From positions 1 through 16,881 of the forward strand of contig JAYUCJ010000310.1 in NCBI GenBank assembly GCA_043740415.1: a stretch of DNA of 16,881 bases, written 5' to 3'. The notes below the pieces were generated by a model that saw only the letters and a program-made list of their open reading frames with translations, did not search any database and had not been told where the DNA came from. Below are positions 1 through 6,404 of this stretch, in pieces. A program made the translations under genes and the position numbers. This DNA comes from Aalborgiella sp043740415. GTDB lineage: Bacteria; Pseudomonadota; Gammaproteobacteria; Burkholderiales; Burkholderiaceae_C. The stretch's first letter is position 1. Every line of letters starts with the position of its first letter.

Positions 1-374
1 ATATTGTCGCCGAGGATCAGCGCCACCGGATCGCCGTTGATAAAACGCCGTCCCAACAGGAACGCCTGGGCGATGCCCTCCGGGCGTGGCTGCTCGAGGT
101 ACTCGATGCGCAAGCCGAGATGGCTGCCGTCGCGGAACAATTCGCGGTAGCGCGGCAGGTCCTTGGGCGTGGAAATGATCAGTATCTCGCGGATGCCGGC
201 GAACATCAGCGTGGACAGTGGATAATACACCATCGGTTTGTCGTACACCGGCAGCAATTGCTTGCTCAGTGCCAGTGTGGCAGGGTGCAGGCGCGTGCCT
301 GAACCGCCAGCTAAGACGATGCCTTTGCGGGGGGTTTGATATTTAGCAGTTGGGGTGATGGGTTGTGAGGTCAT
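1..374 (-). CDS. rmlA: Glucose-1-phosphate thymidylyltransferase, N-terminal part (cut by window edge)
   Basis: RmlA makes dTDP-glucose from dTTP and glucose-1-phosphate, the first step of dTDP-L-rhamnose synthesis for surface polysaccharide. The visible 124 codons show the nucleotidyltransferase signature LAGGSGTRLHP at about residues 21-31, then KQLLPVYDKPMVYYPLS, GIREILIISTP and a LGDN motif at the window edge. The reading frame is open to base 1, so the C-terminal half or more lies outside. The start is the ATG at 372-374. It gives about 16 residues before the usual KGIVLAGG beginning, no internal start fits better, and I see no clear Shine-Dalgarno. It lies 26 bases after the rmlD stop, in the same transcription direction. 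The body of the fragment is visibly more GC-rich (about 60% by eye) than the adjacent end of rmlD. Family assignment is secure. Confidence 0.95.
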   Translation of the reverse strand, partial: MTSQPITPTAKYQTPRKGIVLAGGSGTRLHPATLALSKQLLPVYDKPMVYYPLSTLMFAGIREILIISTPKDLPRYRELFRDGSHLGLRIEYLEQPRPEGIAQAFLLGRRFINGDPVALILGDN

Positions 375-400
375 AGCGATTTATAAGTTTTTATAAAATT

Positions 401-1309
401 TCACAGTATTTCAGTGAGCATCCGCGCCACACCCTGCTGCCAGGGTGGCAAATACAAGTTAAACGCAGTTTGCAATTTCAAAGTGTCTAATTTAGAGTTA
501 AAAGGTCGTCTAGCCGGCGTAGGATATGCCTGAGTAGCTATCTTATGAATAGCATTTTGAGCTGCTTTGATGTCCACACCTGCGTTTCTTGCGTGCTCAA
601 TCACCAGCGACGCATAGCCATGCCACGAGGTGGCGCCACTGGCGACCAAGTGGTACAAACCGGCTAATTCATGTCGAAGTGGCTGCGTTTGAACGCGTTG
701 CAATGCCAGCGCGGTGATATCCGCCAGCAAATCCGCCCCAGTTGGCGCACCGATCTGGTCGTCAATCACGCTTAAACTGTCGCGCTCTTTGGCCAGGCGC
801 AGCATGGTTTTGGCAAAGTTGCCACCGCGTGCGGCGTAGACCCAGCTGGTTCTGAAAATCAGGTGTTTGGCACAGTTTGCCGCCACGGCTTGCTCGCCTT
901 CCCACTTGGTTTGGCCGTACACACTCAGCGGCGATGGCGTGTCGGACTCTTTCCAAGCTTGGCTGCCCGAGCCGTCAAACACATAATCGGTCGAATAATG
1001 CACCAGCCAAGCGCCCAGTTTTTGCGCCTCAGCCGCAATCACGCCGGGTGCCAGGGCGTTGATGGTGCGGGCCAAGTCAGGCTCAGACTCCGCCTTGTCC
1101 ACGGCGGTATGCGCTGCAGCGTTGACGATGATGCTGGGTTTGACCAGGCGCACCGTTTCAGCCAAGCCGGCAAGATTGGTGAAATCACCGCAAAAATCGG
1201 TACTGTCAAAATCAACAGCAACCACCTCGCCCAGCGGCGCTAAGCTGCGTTGCAGCTCCCAACCGACTTGGCCACCCTTACCGAATAGAAGGATTTTTTG
1301 AACTTGCAT
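401..1309 (-). CDS. rmlD: dTDP-4-dehydrorhamnose reductase
   Basis: RmlD is the last enzyme of dTDP-L-rhamnose synthesis and reduces dTDP-4-keto-L-rhamnose with NAD(P)H. The 302-residue product matches the usual length of about 300. It has the nucleotide-binding loop GKGGQVG at 10-16, YSTDYVFDG at 105-113, the catalytic YxxxK as Y131/K135, and the C-terminal AYPTPARRPFNS at 261-272 followed by MLTEIL. The frame is open 30 codons further upstream, but that stretch overlaps rmlB. The ATG at 1307-1309, giving MQVQKILLFG, is the family-like start and lies 5 bases after the rmlB stop, so translation is probably coupled; no strong Shine-Dalgarno is visible. Oddity: codons 252-267 coincide with a copy of a 44-bp repeat found three more times between genes in this window, and this end of the gene is AT-richer, with ATA, AGA and CGA codons. 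Confidence 0.96.
   Translation of the reverse strand: MQVQKILLFGKGGQVGWELQRSLAPLGEVVAVDFDSTDFCGDFTNLAGLAETVRLVKPSIIVNAAAHTAVDKAESEPDLARTINALAPGVIAAEAQKLGAWLVHYSTDYVFDGSGSQAWKESDTPSPLSVYGQTKWEGEQAVAANCAKHLIFRTSWVYAARGGNFAKTMLRLAKERDSLSVIDDQIGAPTGADLLADITALALQRVQTQPLRHELAGLYHLVASGATSWHGYASLVIEHARNAGVDIKAAQNAIHKIATQAYPTPARRPFNSKLDTLKLQTAFNLYLPPWQQGVARMLTEIL
511..554 (+). repeat. 44-bp dispersed repeat, copy 1 (inside rmlD)
   Basis: This copy starts TAGCCGGCGTA and ends ATAGCA. It aligns without gaps to the copies at 3148, 4074 and 7112: 32 of 44 bases match the 7112 copy, and 24 of the first 30 match the 3148 copy. The right half contains GCTAT, 7 bases, ATAGC (537-553), a small inverted repeat shared with the copies at 4074 and 7112. 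On the minus strand it is coding sequence, running from the last base of RmlD codon 252 to the first base of codon 267. It may be the ancestor of the element, a recipient of it by conversion, or, less likely, a coincidence. Confidence 0.65.
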
Positions 1310-1314
1310 ACTAG

Positions 1315-2373
1315 TTAGCTGGCATATTGCTTGTTCACCCATTCGCGGTAACTGCCATTTTGCACATGGCTCACCCAATCGGCATGGCTTAAATACCATG
1401 CAACGGTTTTTTGGATACCTGATTCAAAGGTTTCTGCCGGCTTCCAGCCCAGTTCTTTTTCAATCTTGCTGGCGTCAATGGCGTAGCGTCTGTCATGGCC
1501 GGCGCGGTCGGTCACATAGGTGATCTGCTCGGCGTAGCTTTTACCGTCAGCGCGGGGCTGCAATTCATTGAGCAACTTGCAAATCGTGTTCACAATCTCG
1601 ACGTTAGGCTTCTCGTTCCAGCCGCCCACGTTGTAGGTTTCACCCAACTTGCCCGCTTCCAGCACACGGCGAATCGCACTAGCGTGGTCTTTCACGTAGA
1701 GCCAATCGCGAATTTGCTGGCCGTCACCGTAAATCGGCAGGTTTTTACCCGCCAAGGCATTCACAATCATCAGCGGAATCAGCTTTTCAGGGAAGTGGTA
1801 GGGGCCGTAGTTGTTGCTGCAATTGGTCGTCAGCACCGGCAGGCCGTAGGTGTGGTGGTAGGCGCGTACCAAATGGTCGCTGGCTGCTTTGCTGGCTGAA
1901 TAAGGGCTGTTCGGCTCGTACTGGTGTTTCTCGGTGAAGCACGGCTCATTGGGAGCGAGCGAGCCATAGACCTCGTCGGTCGATACATGCAAAAATCTAA
2001 AGTCCGTCTTAGCAGCGCCTTCTAATTTGCCAAAATATCCACGCACCGCCTCCAGCAGGTGAAACGTGCCCACAATATTGGTCTGAATAAAATCCTCCGG
2101 CCCATGAATAGAGCGATCCACATGCGACTCCGCCGCAAAATTCACCACCGCACGGGGCTGGTGTTTGGCCAAAAGAGAGTCCATCAAAGCCCTGTCGCCG
2201 ATATCGCCCTGCACAAAAACGTGGCGTTTGTCGTTAGCCAGCGACGCTAAATTCTCCAAATTCCCGGCGTAAGTCAGTTTGTCCAAATTAAGCACCGGTT
2301 CGTCATGCGCTGCCAACCAGTCCAACACAAAGTTGGCCCCAATAAACCCCGCCCCGCCCGTGACCAAAATCAT
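1315..2373 (-). CDS. rmlB: dTDP-glucose 4,6-dehydratase
   Basis: RmlB converts dTDP-glucose to dTDP-4-keto-6-deoxyglucose, the second step of dTDP-L-rhamnose synthesis. The product is 352 residues, close to the roughly 360 of E. coli RmlB. It is an extended SDR enzyme with TGGAGFIG at 5-12, AAESHVDRSI at 80-89, STDEVYG at 131-137 carrying the catalytic T132-D133-E134, and YSASK with Y158/K162. It begins ATG and has a good ribosome binding site (TAGGAG about 7 bases upstream on the minus strand). It is the first gene of the visible minus-strand rmlB-rmlD-rmlA cluster, so its promoter should lie in the 137-bp gap shared with the divergent tag gene, although I could not pick convincing hexamers for it. 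Confidence 0.97.
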   Translation of the reverse strand: MILVTGGAGFIGANFVLDWLAAHDEPVLNLDKLTYAGNLENLASLANDKRHVFVQGDIGDRALMDSLLAKHQPRAVVNFAAESHVDRSIHGPEDFIQTNIVGTFHLLEAVRGYFGKLEGAAKTDFRFLHVSTDEVYGSLAPNEPCFTEKHQYEPNSPYSASKAASDHLVRAYHHTYGLPVLTTNCSNNYGPYHFPEKLIPLMIVNALAGKNLPIYGDGQQIRDWLYVKDHASAIRRVLEAGKLGETYNVGGWNEKPNVEIVNTICKLLNELQPRADGKSYAEQITYVTDRAGHDRRYAIDASKIEKELGWKPAETFESGIQKTVAWYLSHADWVSHVQNGSYREWVNKQYAS

Positions 2374-2450
2374 GCCAAACTCCTAAGAAGATGTTGAACG
2401 CACTACTAATATGAATACATGTAGCCAATACTGCTAGGATTATCGCTGTT

Positions 2451-2478
2451 TTGAAGCCCGTCAATTAAATAGTAAATA
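2451..2478 (+). promoter_or_regulatory. Possible sigma70-type promoter for tag
   Basis: TTGAAG (2451-2456) and TAAATA (2473-2478) are separated by 16 bases and lie about 33 bases before the tag start codon. The match is moderate and the region is AT-rich, so this could be chance. The same 137-bp gap must also drive rmlB in the other direction. Confidence 0.25.
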
Positions 2479-2510
2479 CCCCTCTTACCCTCCGCCCGCC
2501 CCCGAGAGCC

Positions 2511-3131
2511 ATGACAACAAACCCTTCAAAAAAAGACAAGCCAATAGATGTGCCGCACGATGGCCTGACACGTTGCCCGTGGTGCGAAAGCAAAAGCCTG
2601 GATCGGCGTTACCACGACACCGAATGGGGCGTTCCCATGCATGACGACAGGGATTTGCTGGAGCTCCTCACGCTTGAGGGAGCGCAGGCGGGCTTGAGTT
2701 GGAGCACGGTATTGGCCAAGCGTGAGGGCTACAAGCGCATCTTTAAAAACTTTGATGCCCAAAAAATAGTGGCATTTTCTGAGGCCGATATCGCCGCCGC
2801 CCTGGCCGACCCCGGCATTGTGCGTAACAAGCTGAAAATCAACAGCACCATTGGCAATGCCCGCGCCTACTTGGCCGTGCAGGCAAAGTACGGCAGTTTT
2901 GATGCTTTTTTATGGCAAGTCGTGGGCGGTAAACCCATTGTGAACAAAAGGAAATCGTTTATCGAAGTGCCGGCAAAAACCGCAGAATCAGACGCCATGA
3001 GCAAAATGCTGCTAGCCCACGGTTTTAAATTCGTCGGCTCCACGATTTGCTATGCGTTTATGCAGGCAAGTGGCATGGTGAATGACCATTTGCAGGGTTG
3101 TTATCGCCATAAAGAAGTTCTGAGTAAATAA
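2511..3131 (+). CDS. tag: DNA-3-methyladenine glycosylase I
   Basis: Tag is a base-excision repair enzyme that removes 3-methyladenine from alkylated DNA. The 206-residue product has all Tag landmarks. The zinc ligands are C22, H35 (in YHDTEWGVP), H193 and C197 (in NDHLQGC), with the same 13- and 4-residue spacings as in E. coli Tag. The catalytic glutamate is E56 in LEGAQAGLSW. IGNARAYL and GFKFVGSTICYAFMQA are also present. Relative to E. coli Tag it has about 18 extra N-terminal residues, rich in Lys and Asp. The start is the ATG after a weak purine stretch (CGAGAG). It stands alone, divergent from rmlB and followed by a repeat copy at 3148; I see no terminator directly after it. Confidence 0.97.
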   Translation: MTTNPSKKDKPIDVPHDGLTRCPWCESKSLDRRYHDTEWGVPMHDDRDLLELLTLEGAQAGLSWSTVLAKREGYKRIFKNFDAQKIVAFSEADIAAALADPGIVRNKLKINSTIGNARAYLAVQAKYGSFDAFLWQVVGGKPIVNKRKSFIEVPAKTAESDAMSKMLLAHGFKFVGSTICYAFMQASGMVNDHLQGCYRHKEVLSK

Positions 3132-3147
3132 CTTTGAAATATTCCTC

Positions 3148-3191
3148 TAGCCGGCGTATTTGTTGCCTGAGTAGCTTTAAATAATATAGTA
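3148..3191 (+). repeat. 44-bp dispersed repeat, copy 2 (left of the HEPN-like gene)
   Basis: This intergenic copy begins TAGCCGGCGTATT and aligns without gaps to the copies at 511, 4074 and 7112. Its first 30 bases are closest to the rmlD copy (24 of 30, sharing GCCTGAGTAGCT). Its right-hand inverted repeat is degenerate (GCTTT and ATAGT). It lies between tag and the AT-rich gene at 3238, in direct orientation with the copy at 4074. Confidence 0.75.
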
Positions 3192-3237
3192 ATTTACGGA
3201 ATTTTTGCATTATTTTAACTGAAAAAAAAGAGTAACT

Positions 3238-4026
3238 ATGAATACTAATGATAAAGTTCAATTTGAACAGGTTTCACTGGAATTTATTATTGAAAATTCA
3301 TATAAGAACTTTGAAAAATCAATATCTTCCGTTAAAACAAAAATATTTTTAATAAATGGCTTTGTTGATAAAGATAGTGCCATAAAAGCAGCATTGAAGA
3401 GACGGAAACCTCAAATAGACAGAAGAAAAAAACTCAGTGATGTAGACGAAAACTATATTTCACTACTTGATGAGTATGCAGCTGATGCCGAGGAATACAT
3501 TAGTTGGGTACGCTCTGAAAATGGTGTGCCTTTATACAAAGATGCACTCGTGTCGTATTGCACAGCATTTGAAAACTGCTTGAAATCCATTGCACTTGCA
3601 TTTTTCTTGGCTGAAAATGAGTTAGATGCAAATTTGAGCGCGCAAATCATTATTCCAAGTGAAAAACTAACTCGTGCTAGAAAAGAAATTACAAACCAAT
3701 GGGATGAAAGATACCCACGTGATATGCCAAAAGTACGGAACTTTTTTGAATTAGCAATACGTGGGAAAAAGGCAGCAAAAAAATTTCCATACTTAGCGAA
3801 AGATATATCTGAAGGAGACTGGGAAATTTGTGATGGGGCTTTTAAGCTTAGAAATACTTTAGTACACAATTTAGGAGTTATGAAAGAGCAAATTACCGTG
3901 GGTGAGCATTCTTTTTATCTCCGTGATCCAATAGAACTTGATAAGAGCCATGATGCATTAGTGCGCAATACATTTTTGAATATTCTCAGCCCGTTTGACT
4001 TAAATTTTCTTGATTTGGATCTTTGA
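3238..4026 (+). CDS. HEPN-like domain protein of unknown function, AT-rich
   Basis: I do not recognise a named family for this 262-residue protein. Residues 202-211 read FKLRNTLVHN, with R205-N206-xxx-H210, which is the R-x4-H signature (preferred form RNxxxH) of HEPN domains; many of these are metal-independent RNases in toxin-antitoxin, abortive-infection and CRISPR contexts. A likely earlier HEPN helix is the amphipathic stretch around 101-125 (KDALVSYCTAFENCLKSIAL). The N-terminus (1-95) is charged and helical-looking, with basic KRRKPQIDRRKK at 54-65. There is no signal peptide or membrane segment. The ATG follows AAGAG at a loose distance. No partner gene such as an MNT nucleotidyltransferase antitoxin lies beside it. 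It is clearly AT-richer than both neighbours and is bracketed by two direct repeat copies, suggesting acquisition. HEPN membership is inferred from the motif, and RNase activity is untested. Confidence 0.8.
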   Translation: MNTNDKVQFEQVSLEFIIENSYKNFEKSISSVKTKIFLINGFVDKDSAIKAALKRRKPQIDRRKKLSDVDENYISLLDEYAADAEEYISWVRSENGVPLYKDALVSYCTAFENCLKSIALAFFLAENELDANLSAQIIIPSEKLTRARKEITNQWDERYPRDMPKVRNFFELAIRGKKAAKKFPYLAKDISEGDWEICDGAFKLRNTLVHNLGVMKEQITVGEHSFYLRDPIELDKSHDALVRNTFLNILSPFDLNFLDLDL

Positions 4027-4073
4027 AATTTAAAGGTAAAAATTCTCAGTTTAGATGCAAGTTATTATGTCTC

Positions 4074-4117
4074 TAGCCGGCGTATTTATTGACTTAATAG
4101 CTATAAATAAAATAGCA
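4074..4117 (+). repeat. 44-bp dispersed repeat, copy 3 (right of the HEPN-like gene)
   Basis: This copy starts TAGCCGGCGTATTTATTG and is nearest to the 7112 copy (38 of 44 bases identical). It contains GCTAT, 7 bases, ATAGC at 4100-4116. It lies 47 bases after the stop of the HEPN-like gene and 16 bases before the terminator stem shared with the acyl-CoA reductase gene. Confidence 0.8.
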
Positions 4118-4133
4118 AATGAGACGCAAAAAA

Positions 4134-4164
4134 CGCCTCAAATACGAATATTTGAGGCGCTTTT
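4134..4164 (-). terminator. Bidirectional intrinsic terminator
   Basis: A perfect 11-bp stem, CGCCTCAAATA / TATTTGAGGCG (4134-4144 and 4149-4159), has a CGAA loop. Read on the minus strand, the stem is followed by a T run (complement of the A run at 4128-4133), so it ends the acyl-CoA reductase transcript whose stop is at 4182. On the plus strand it is followed by CTTTT and could also end the HEPN-like gene transcript. Confidence 0.85.
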
Positions 4165-4181
4165 GCTGACTTGAAACCCGT

Positions 4182-6185
4182 TTAAAAGTGAATCCCCTGC
4201 ATCATCGAAGCCATCGCTGTCGCTTCTGGTGACAGGGTCGGTTTCGCTGATTTGTCACCCTTGGCAGCTGCGCTGTCTGGGAACATGCGGAAGGTGGTGT
4301 TCATCAAGATTTGCGCGACGCGGGGGGCGGCGACGTGCAGCAGGCCGACGGAGGTGCCCAAGCGGGTGGCGATTTGAACCGGTTTTTCGACGCAGGCGCG
4401 GATGATCATGTCTGCCGCTTCCTCGGGCATCAAGAGCGGCATGCTGTCGTAAATCTTGGTCGGTGCGGTCATCGGGGTGCGCACCAAAGGCATTTTGATG
4501 GTGGTGAAAGAGACGCCCTGGTCGGCATACTCGCAAGCGGCGCAGTTGGTCCAGGCGTCTAGCGCCGCTTTGCTGGCCACATAGGCAGCAAAGCGCGGCG
4601 CATTGACCAGCACGCTGATGGAGCTGATGTTGACGATGTGTCCCCTGCGCTTGGCGACCATACCTGGTAGCAAGCCCATGGTGATGCGCAGCGCGCCGAA
4701 GTAGTTGAGTGCCATCGTCCGTTCAAAGTCGTGAAAGCGGTCATAGCTGGCCTCAATCGCGCGGCGGATGGAGCGGCCTGCGTTGTTGATCAAGAAATCC
4801 ACGCCGCCGTGGTTTGCTTCCAGCTTTTGCACAAATTCGGCACATTGCGTTTCATCAACGATATCGACGGAATAGGTGAAGACTTTGGCGTCTTTACCGG
4901 CTGCCGCGACAATGGTTTTCTTGGCTTCTGCCAATTGCTCTTCCCCACGTGCGCAGATGATCGTGGTCGCACCTGCCTCAGCAAAGCGGCAAGCTGCTGA
5001 TAGGCCAATGCCAGACGAGCCACCGGTGACGAGCACCACTTTTCCGCCAACCGTGCCTTTGAGGCTGCGGTCTATGAAAAGCGATGGGTCAAGATGACGC
5101 TCCCAATAATCCCACAGCACCCAGGCGTAGTCTTTCAGGTTCGGGCATGCAATGCCGCTGCCTTTGAGCGCGGCGTCCAGCTCACGCCTGTCATATCGCG
5201 TAGGCCAATTGACAAACTCGAAGATATCTTCAGGTAAATCCAAGTCTTTCATGATGGCTTTGCGCACCCGGCGCACGGGGGCGAGTGCCATCATGCCTTT
5301 TTTCACACTTTTGGGGATAAAGCCCAGCAAAGCCGCGTTGATAAAGAGGTTCATCTTGGGCGCGTGCGCGGCTTTGCTGAAAATATCGAGCACATCACCC
5401 ACGCGGTAGCCCATGGGGTCAACGATGTGGAAAGCTTTGCCTTTGATGGTTTTGCTGTCCTTGGTGTGGCTGACGTGGTCAATGCTGTTGACGACAAAAT
5501 CCACCGGTACGATGTTGATGCGTCCGCCCTCGATGCCGACCGATGGCATCCACGGCGGCAAGATCTGGCGCATGCGCTGGATGAGTTTGAAGAAGTAGTA
5601 GGGGCCATCCACCTTGTCCATCTCACCGGTGGTGCTGTCGCCCACCACAAAAGCGGGGCGGTACACCGTCCAGGCGCTTTTGTATTCTTTGCGGACGATT
5701 TTTTCGCTCTCGTGCTTGGTTTTGAAGTAGGGGTGGTCGTAGTTTTCAGCCTCGTCAAACATGTCCTCACGGAACACGCCTTCGTACAAGCCCGCTGCTG
5801 CAATGCTGCTGACGTGGTGGAAATGCCCCACATCGATGGCTTTGGCAAACTCAATGGTGTTGCGGGTGCCGTCGATGTTGACGGCGATTTGGCTGGCTTC
5901 GTCAGCGCTCAGGTCGTACACCGCTGCCAGATGGTAAAAATGGTCGATTTTGCCTTTGAGTGCCTTTACTGCGTCTACAGCAACGCCCAGTTTTTTGCTG
6001 GTCAAATCGCCATAAACGGGAACGGCACGTTTTGCATCAACGTTCCAGTAATCCCGCAAACCTGCAACTTTACCTTCACTCTCTTTGCGAATCAAAAAGT
6101 GGACGACAGCGCCTTTGCGCTCTAGCAGTTTTTTAACCAGCCGTTTGCCAATAAAACCCGTTGCACCCGTGACGAAATATTGCAT
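4182..6185 (-). CDS. Bifunctional fatty acyl-CoA reductase (double SDR, fatty-alcohol forming)
   Basis: This 667-residue protein joins two short-chain dehydrogenase units. Residues 1-370 are an extended SDR of the acyl-CoA reductase (male-sterility-like) type, with TGATGFIG at 6-13, HHVSSIAAAG at 123-132 and YFKTK (Y153/K157). Residues 375-610 are a classical SDR with TGGSSGIG at 387-394, NNAG at 467-470, NISS at 519-522 and YVASK (Y535/K539). Length, domain order and long stretches such as GEMDKVDGPYYFFK match, from memory, the Marinobacter reductase (Maqu_2220 type), which reduces acyl-CoA through the aldehyde to the alcohol with NADPH. In Marinobacter this feeds wax esters; no wax synthase is in this window. 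The start ATG has GGAG 8 bases upstream. It is divergent from a phasin gene and followed by a strong terminator. Both active sites look intact. Confidence 0.93.
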   Translation of the reverse strand: MQYFVTGATGFIGKRLVKKLLERKGAVVHFLIRKESEGKVAGLRDYWNVDAKRAVPVYGDLTSKKLGVAVDAVKALKGKIDHFYHLAAVYDLSADEASQIAVNIDGTRNTIEFAKAIDVGHFHHVSSIAAAGLYEGVFREDMFDEAENYDHPYFKTKHESEKIVRKEYKSAWTVYRPAFVVGDSTTGEMDKVDGPYYFFKLIQRMRQILPPWMPSVGIEGGRINIVPVDFVVNSIDHVSHTKDSKTIKGKAFHIVDPMGYRVGDVLDIFSKAAHAPKMNLFINAALLGFIPKSVKKGMMALAPVRRVRKAIMKDLDLPEDIFEFVNWPTRYDRRELDAALKGSGIACPNLKDYAWVLWDYWERHLDPSLFIDRSLKGTVGGKVVLVTGGSSGIGLSAACRFAEAGATTIICARGEEQLAEAKKTIVAAAGKDAKVFTYSVDIVDETQCAEFVQKLEANHGGVDFLINNAGRSIRRAIEASYDRFHDFERTMALNYFGALRITMGLLPGMVAKRRGHIVNISSISVLVNAPRFAAYVASKAALDAWTNCAACEYADQGVSFTTIKMPLVRTPMTAPTKIYDSMPLLMPEEAADMIIRACVEKPVQIATRLGTSVGLLHVAAPRVAQILMNTTFRMFPDSAAAKGDKSAKPTLSPEATAMASMMQGIHF

Positions 6186-6404
6186 AGTAAAGCTCCAAAT
6201 GAATCAATCATTCTTGCCCAATTTGGCTCACGTGGTATTCAGCGTAAACCCGCAGTTACCGTATTACTTGCTAGTCCTTAGACTCTAGATTTCTAGTACC
6301 CAGCACCTAAACAGCTAGCCTTTCTAAGGTTAAAGTAACTCCACACAACGCACAAGGCGTTTGTCACAGCTTTTTCCTGCTTTACTTTTAACTTTGGAGG
6401 CCCA
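6186..6404. promoter_or_regulatory. Divergent intergenic region between the acyl-CoA reductase and phasin genes
   Basis: These 219 bases must hold both promoters. I found no convincing sigma70 hexamer pair. Visible structure includes an inverted pair CCTTAG (6276-6281) and CTAAGG (6324-6329), and four CTAG tetranucleotides between 6271 and 6318. GGAGG just before 6405 is the phasin ribosome binding site. No small gene is apparent. Confidence 0.4.

Noticed and set aside
863..1243. 126-codon open frame on the plus strand opposite rmlD
   Set aside because: Antisense shadow of a conserved gene; the product has no recognisable domain and no ribosome binding site.
1310..1399. Longer RmlD starting inside rmlB
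   Set aside because: The 30 extra residues overlap the conserved end of rmlB and precede the normal RmlD N-terminus.
3058..3261. Minus-strand 67-codon frame across the tag 3' end and the repeat
   Set aside because: It overlaps the conserved tag gene and the start of the AT-rich gene, and the composition alone explains it.
3148..4117. Composite transposon or integron cassette around the HEPN-like gene
   Set aside because: There is no transposase or integrase, the bracketing repeats are direct 44-bp units without terminal inverted repeats of an insertion sequence, and no attC-like long palindrome is seen. Only a repeat-bracketed island can be claimed.
5364..6125. 253-codon open frame on the plus strand opposite the acyl-CoA reductase gene
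   Set aside because: It lies wholly antisense to a clearly conserved coding sequence, its protein resembles no family I know, and long antisense frames are common opposite such genes.
6361..6388. TTGTCA and TACTTT as a phasin promoter
   Set aside because: The -10 match is poor, and the implied start would fall on the ribosome binding site, leaving almost no leader.
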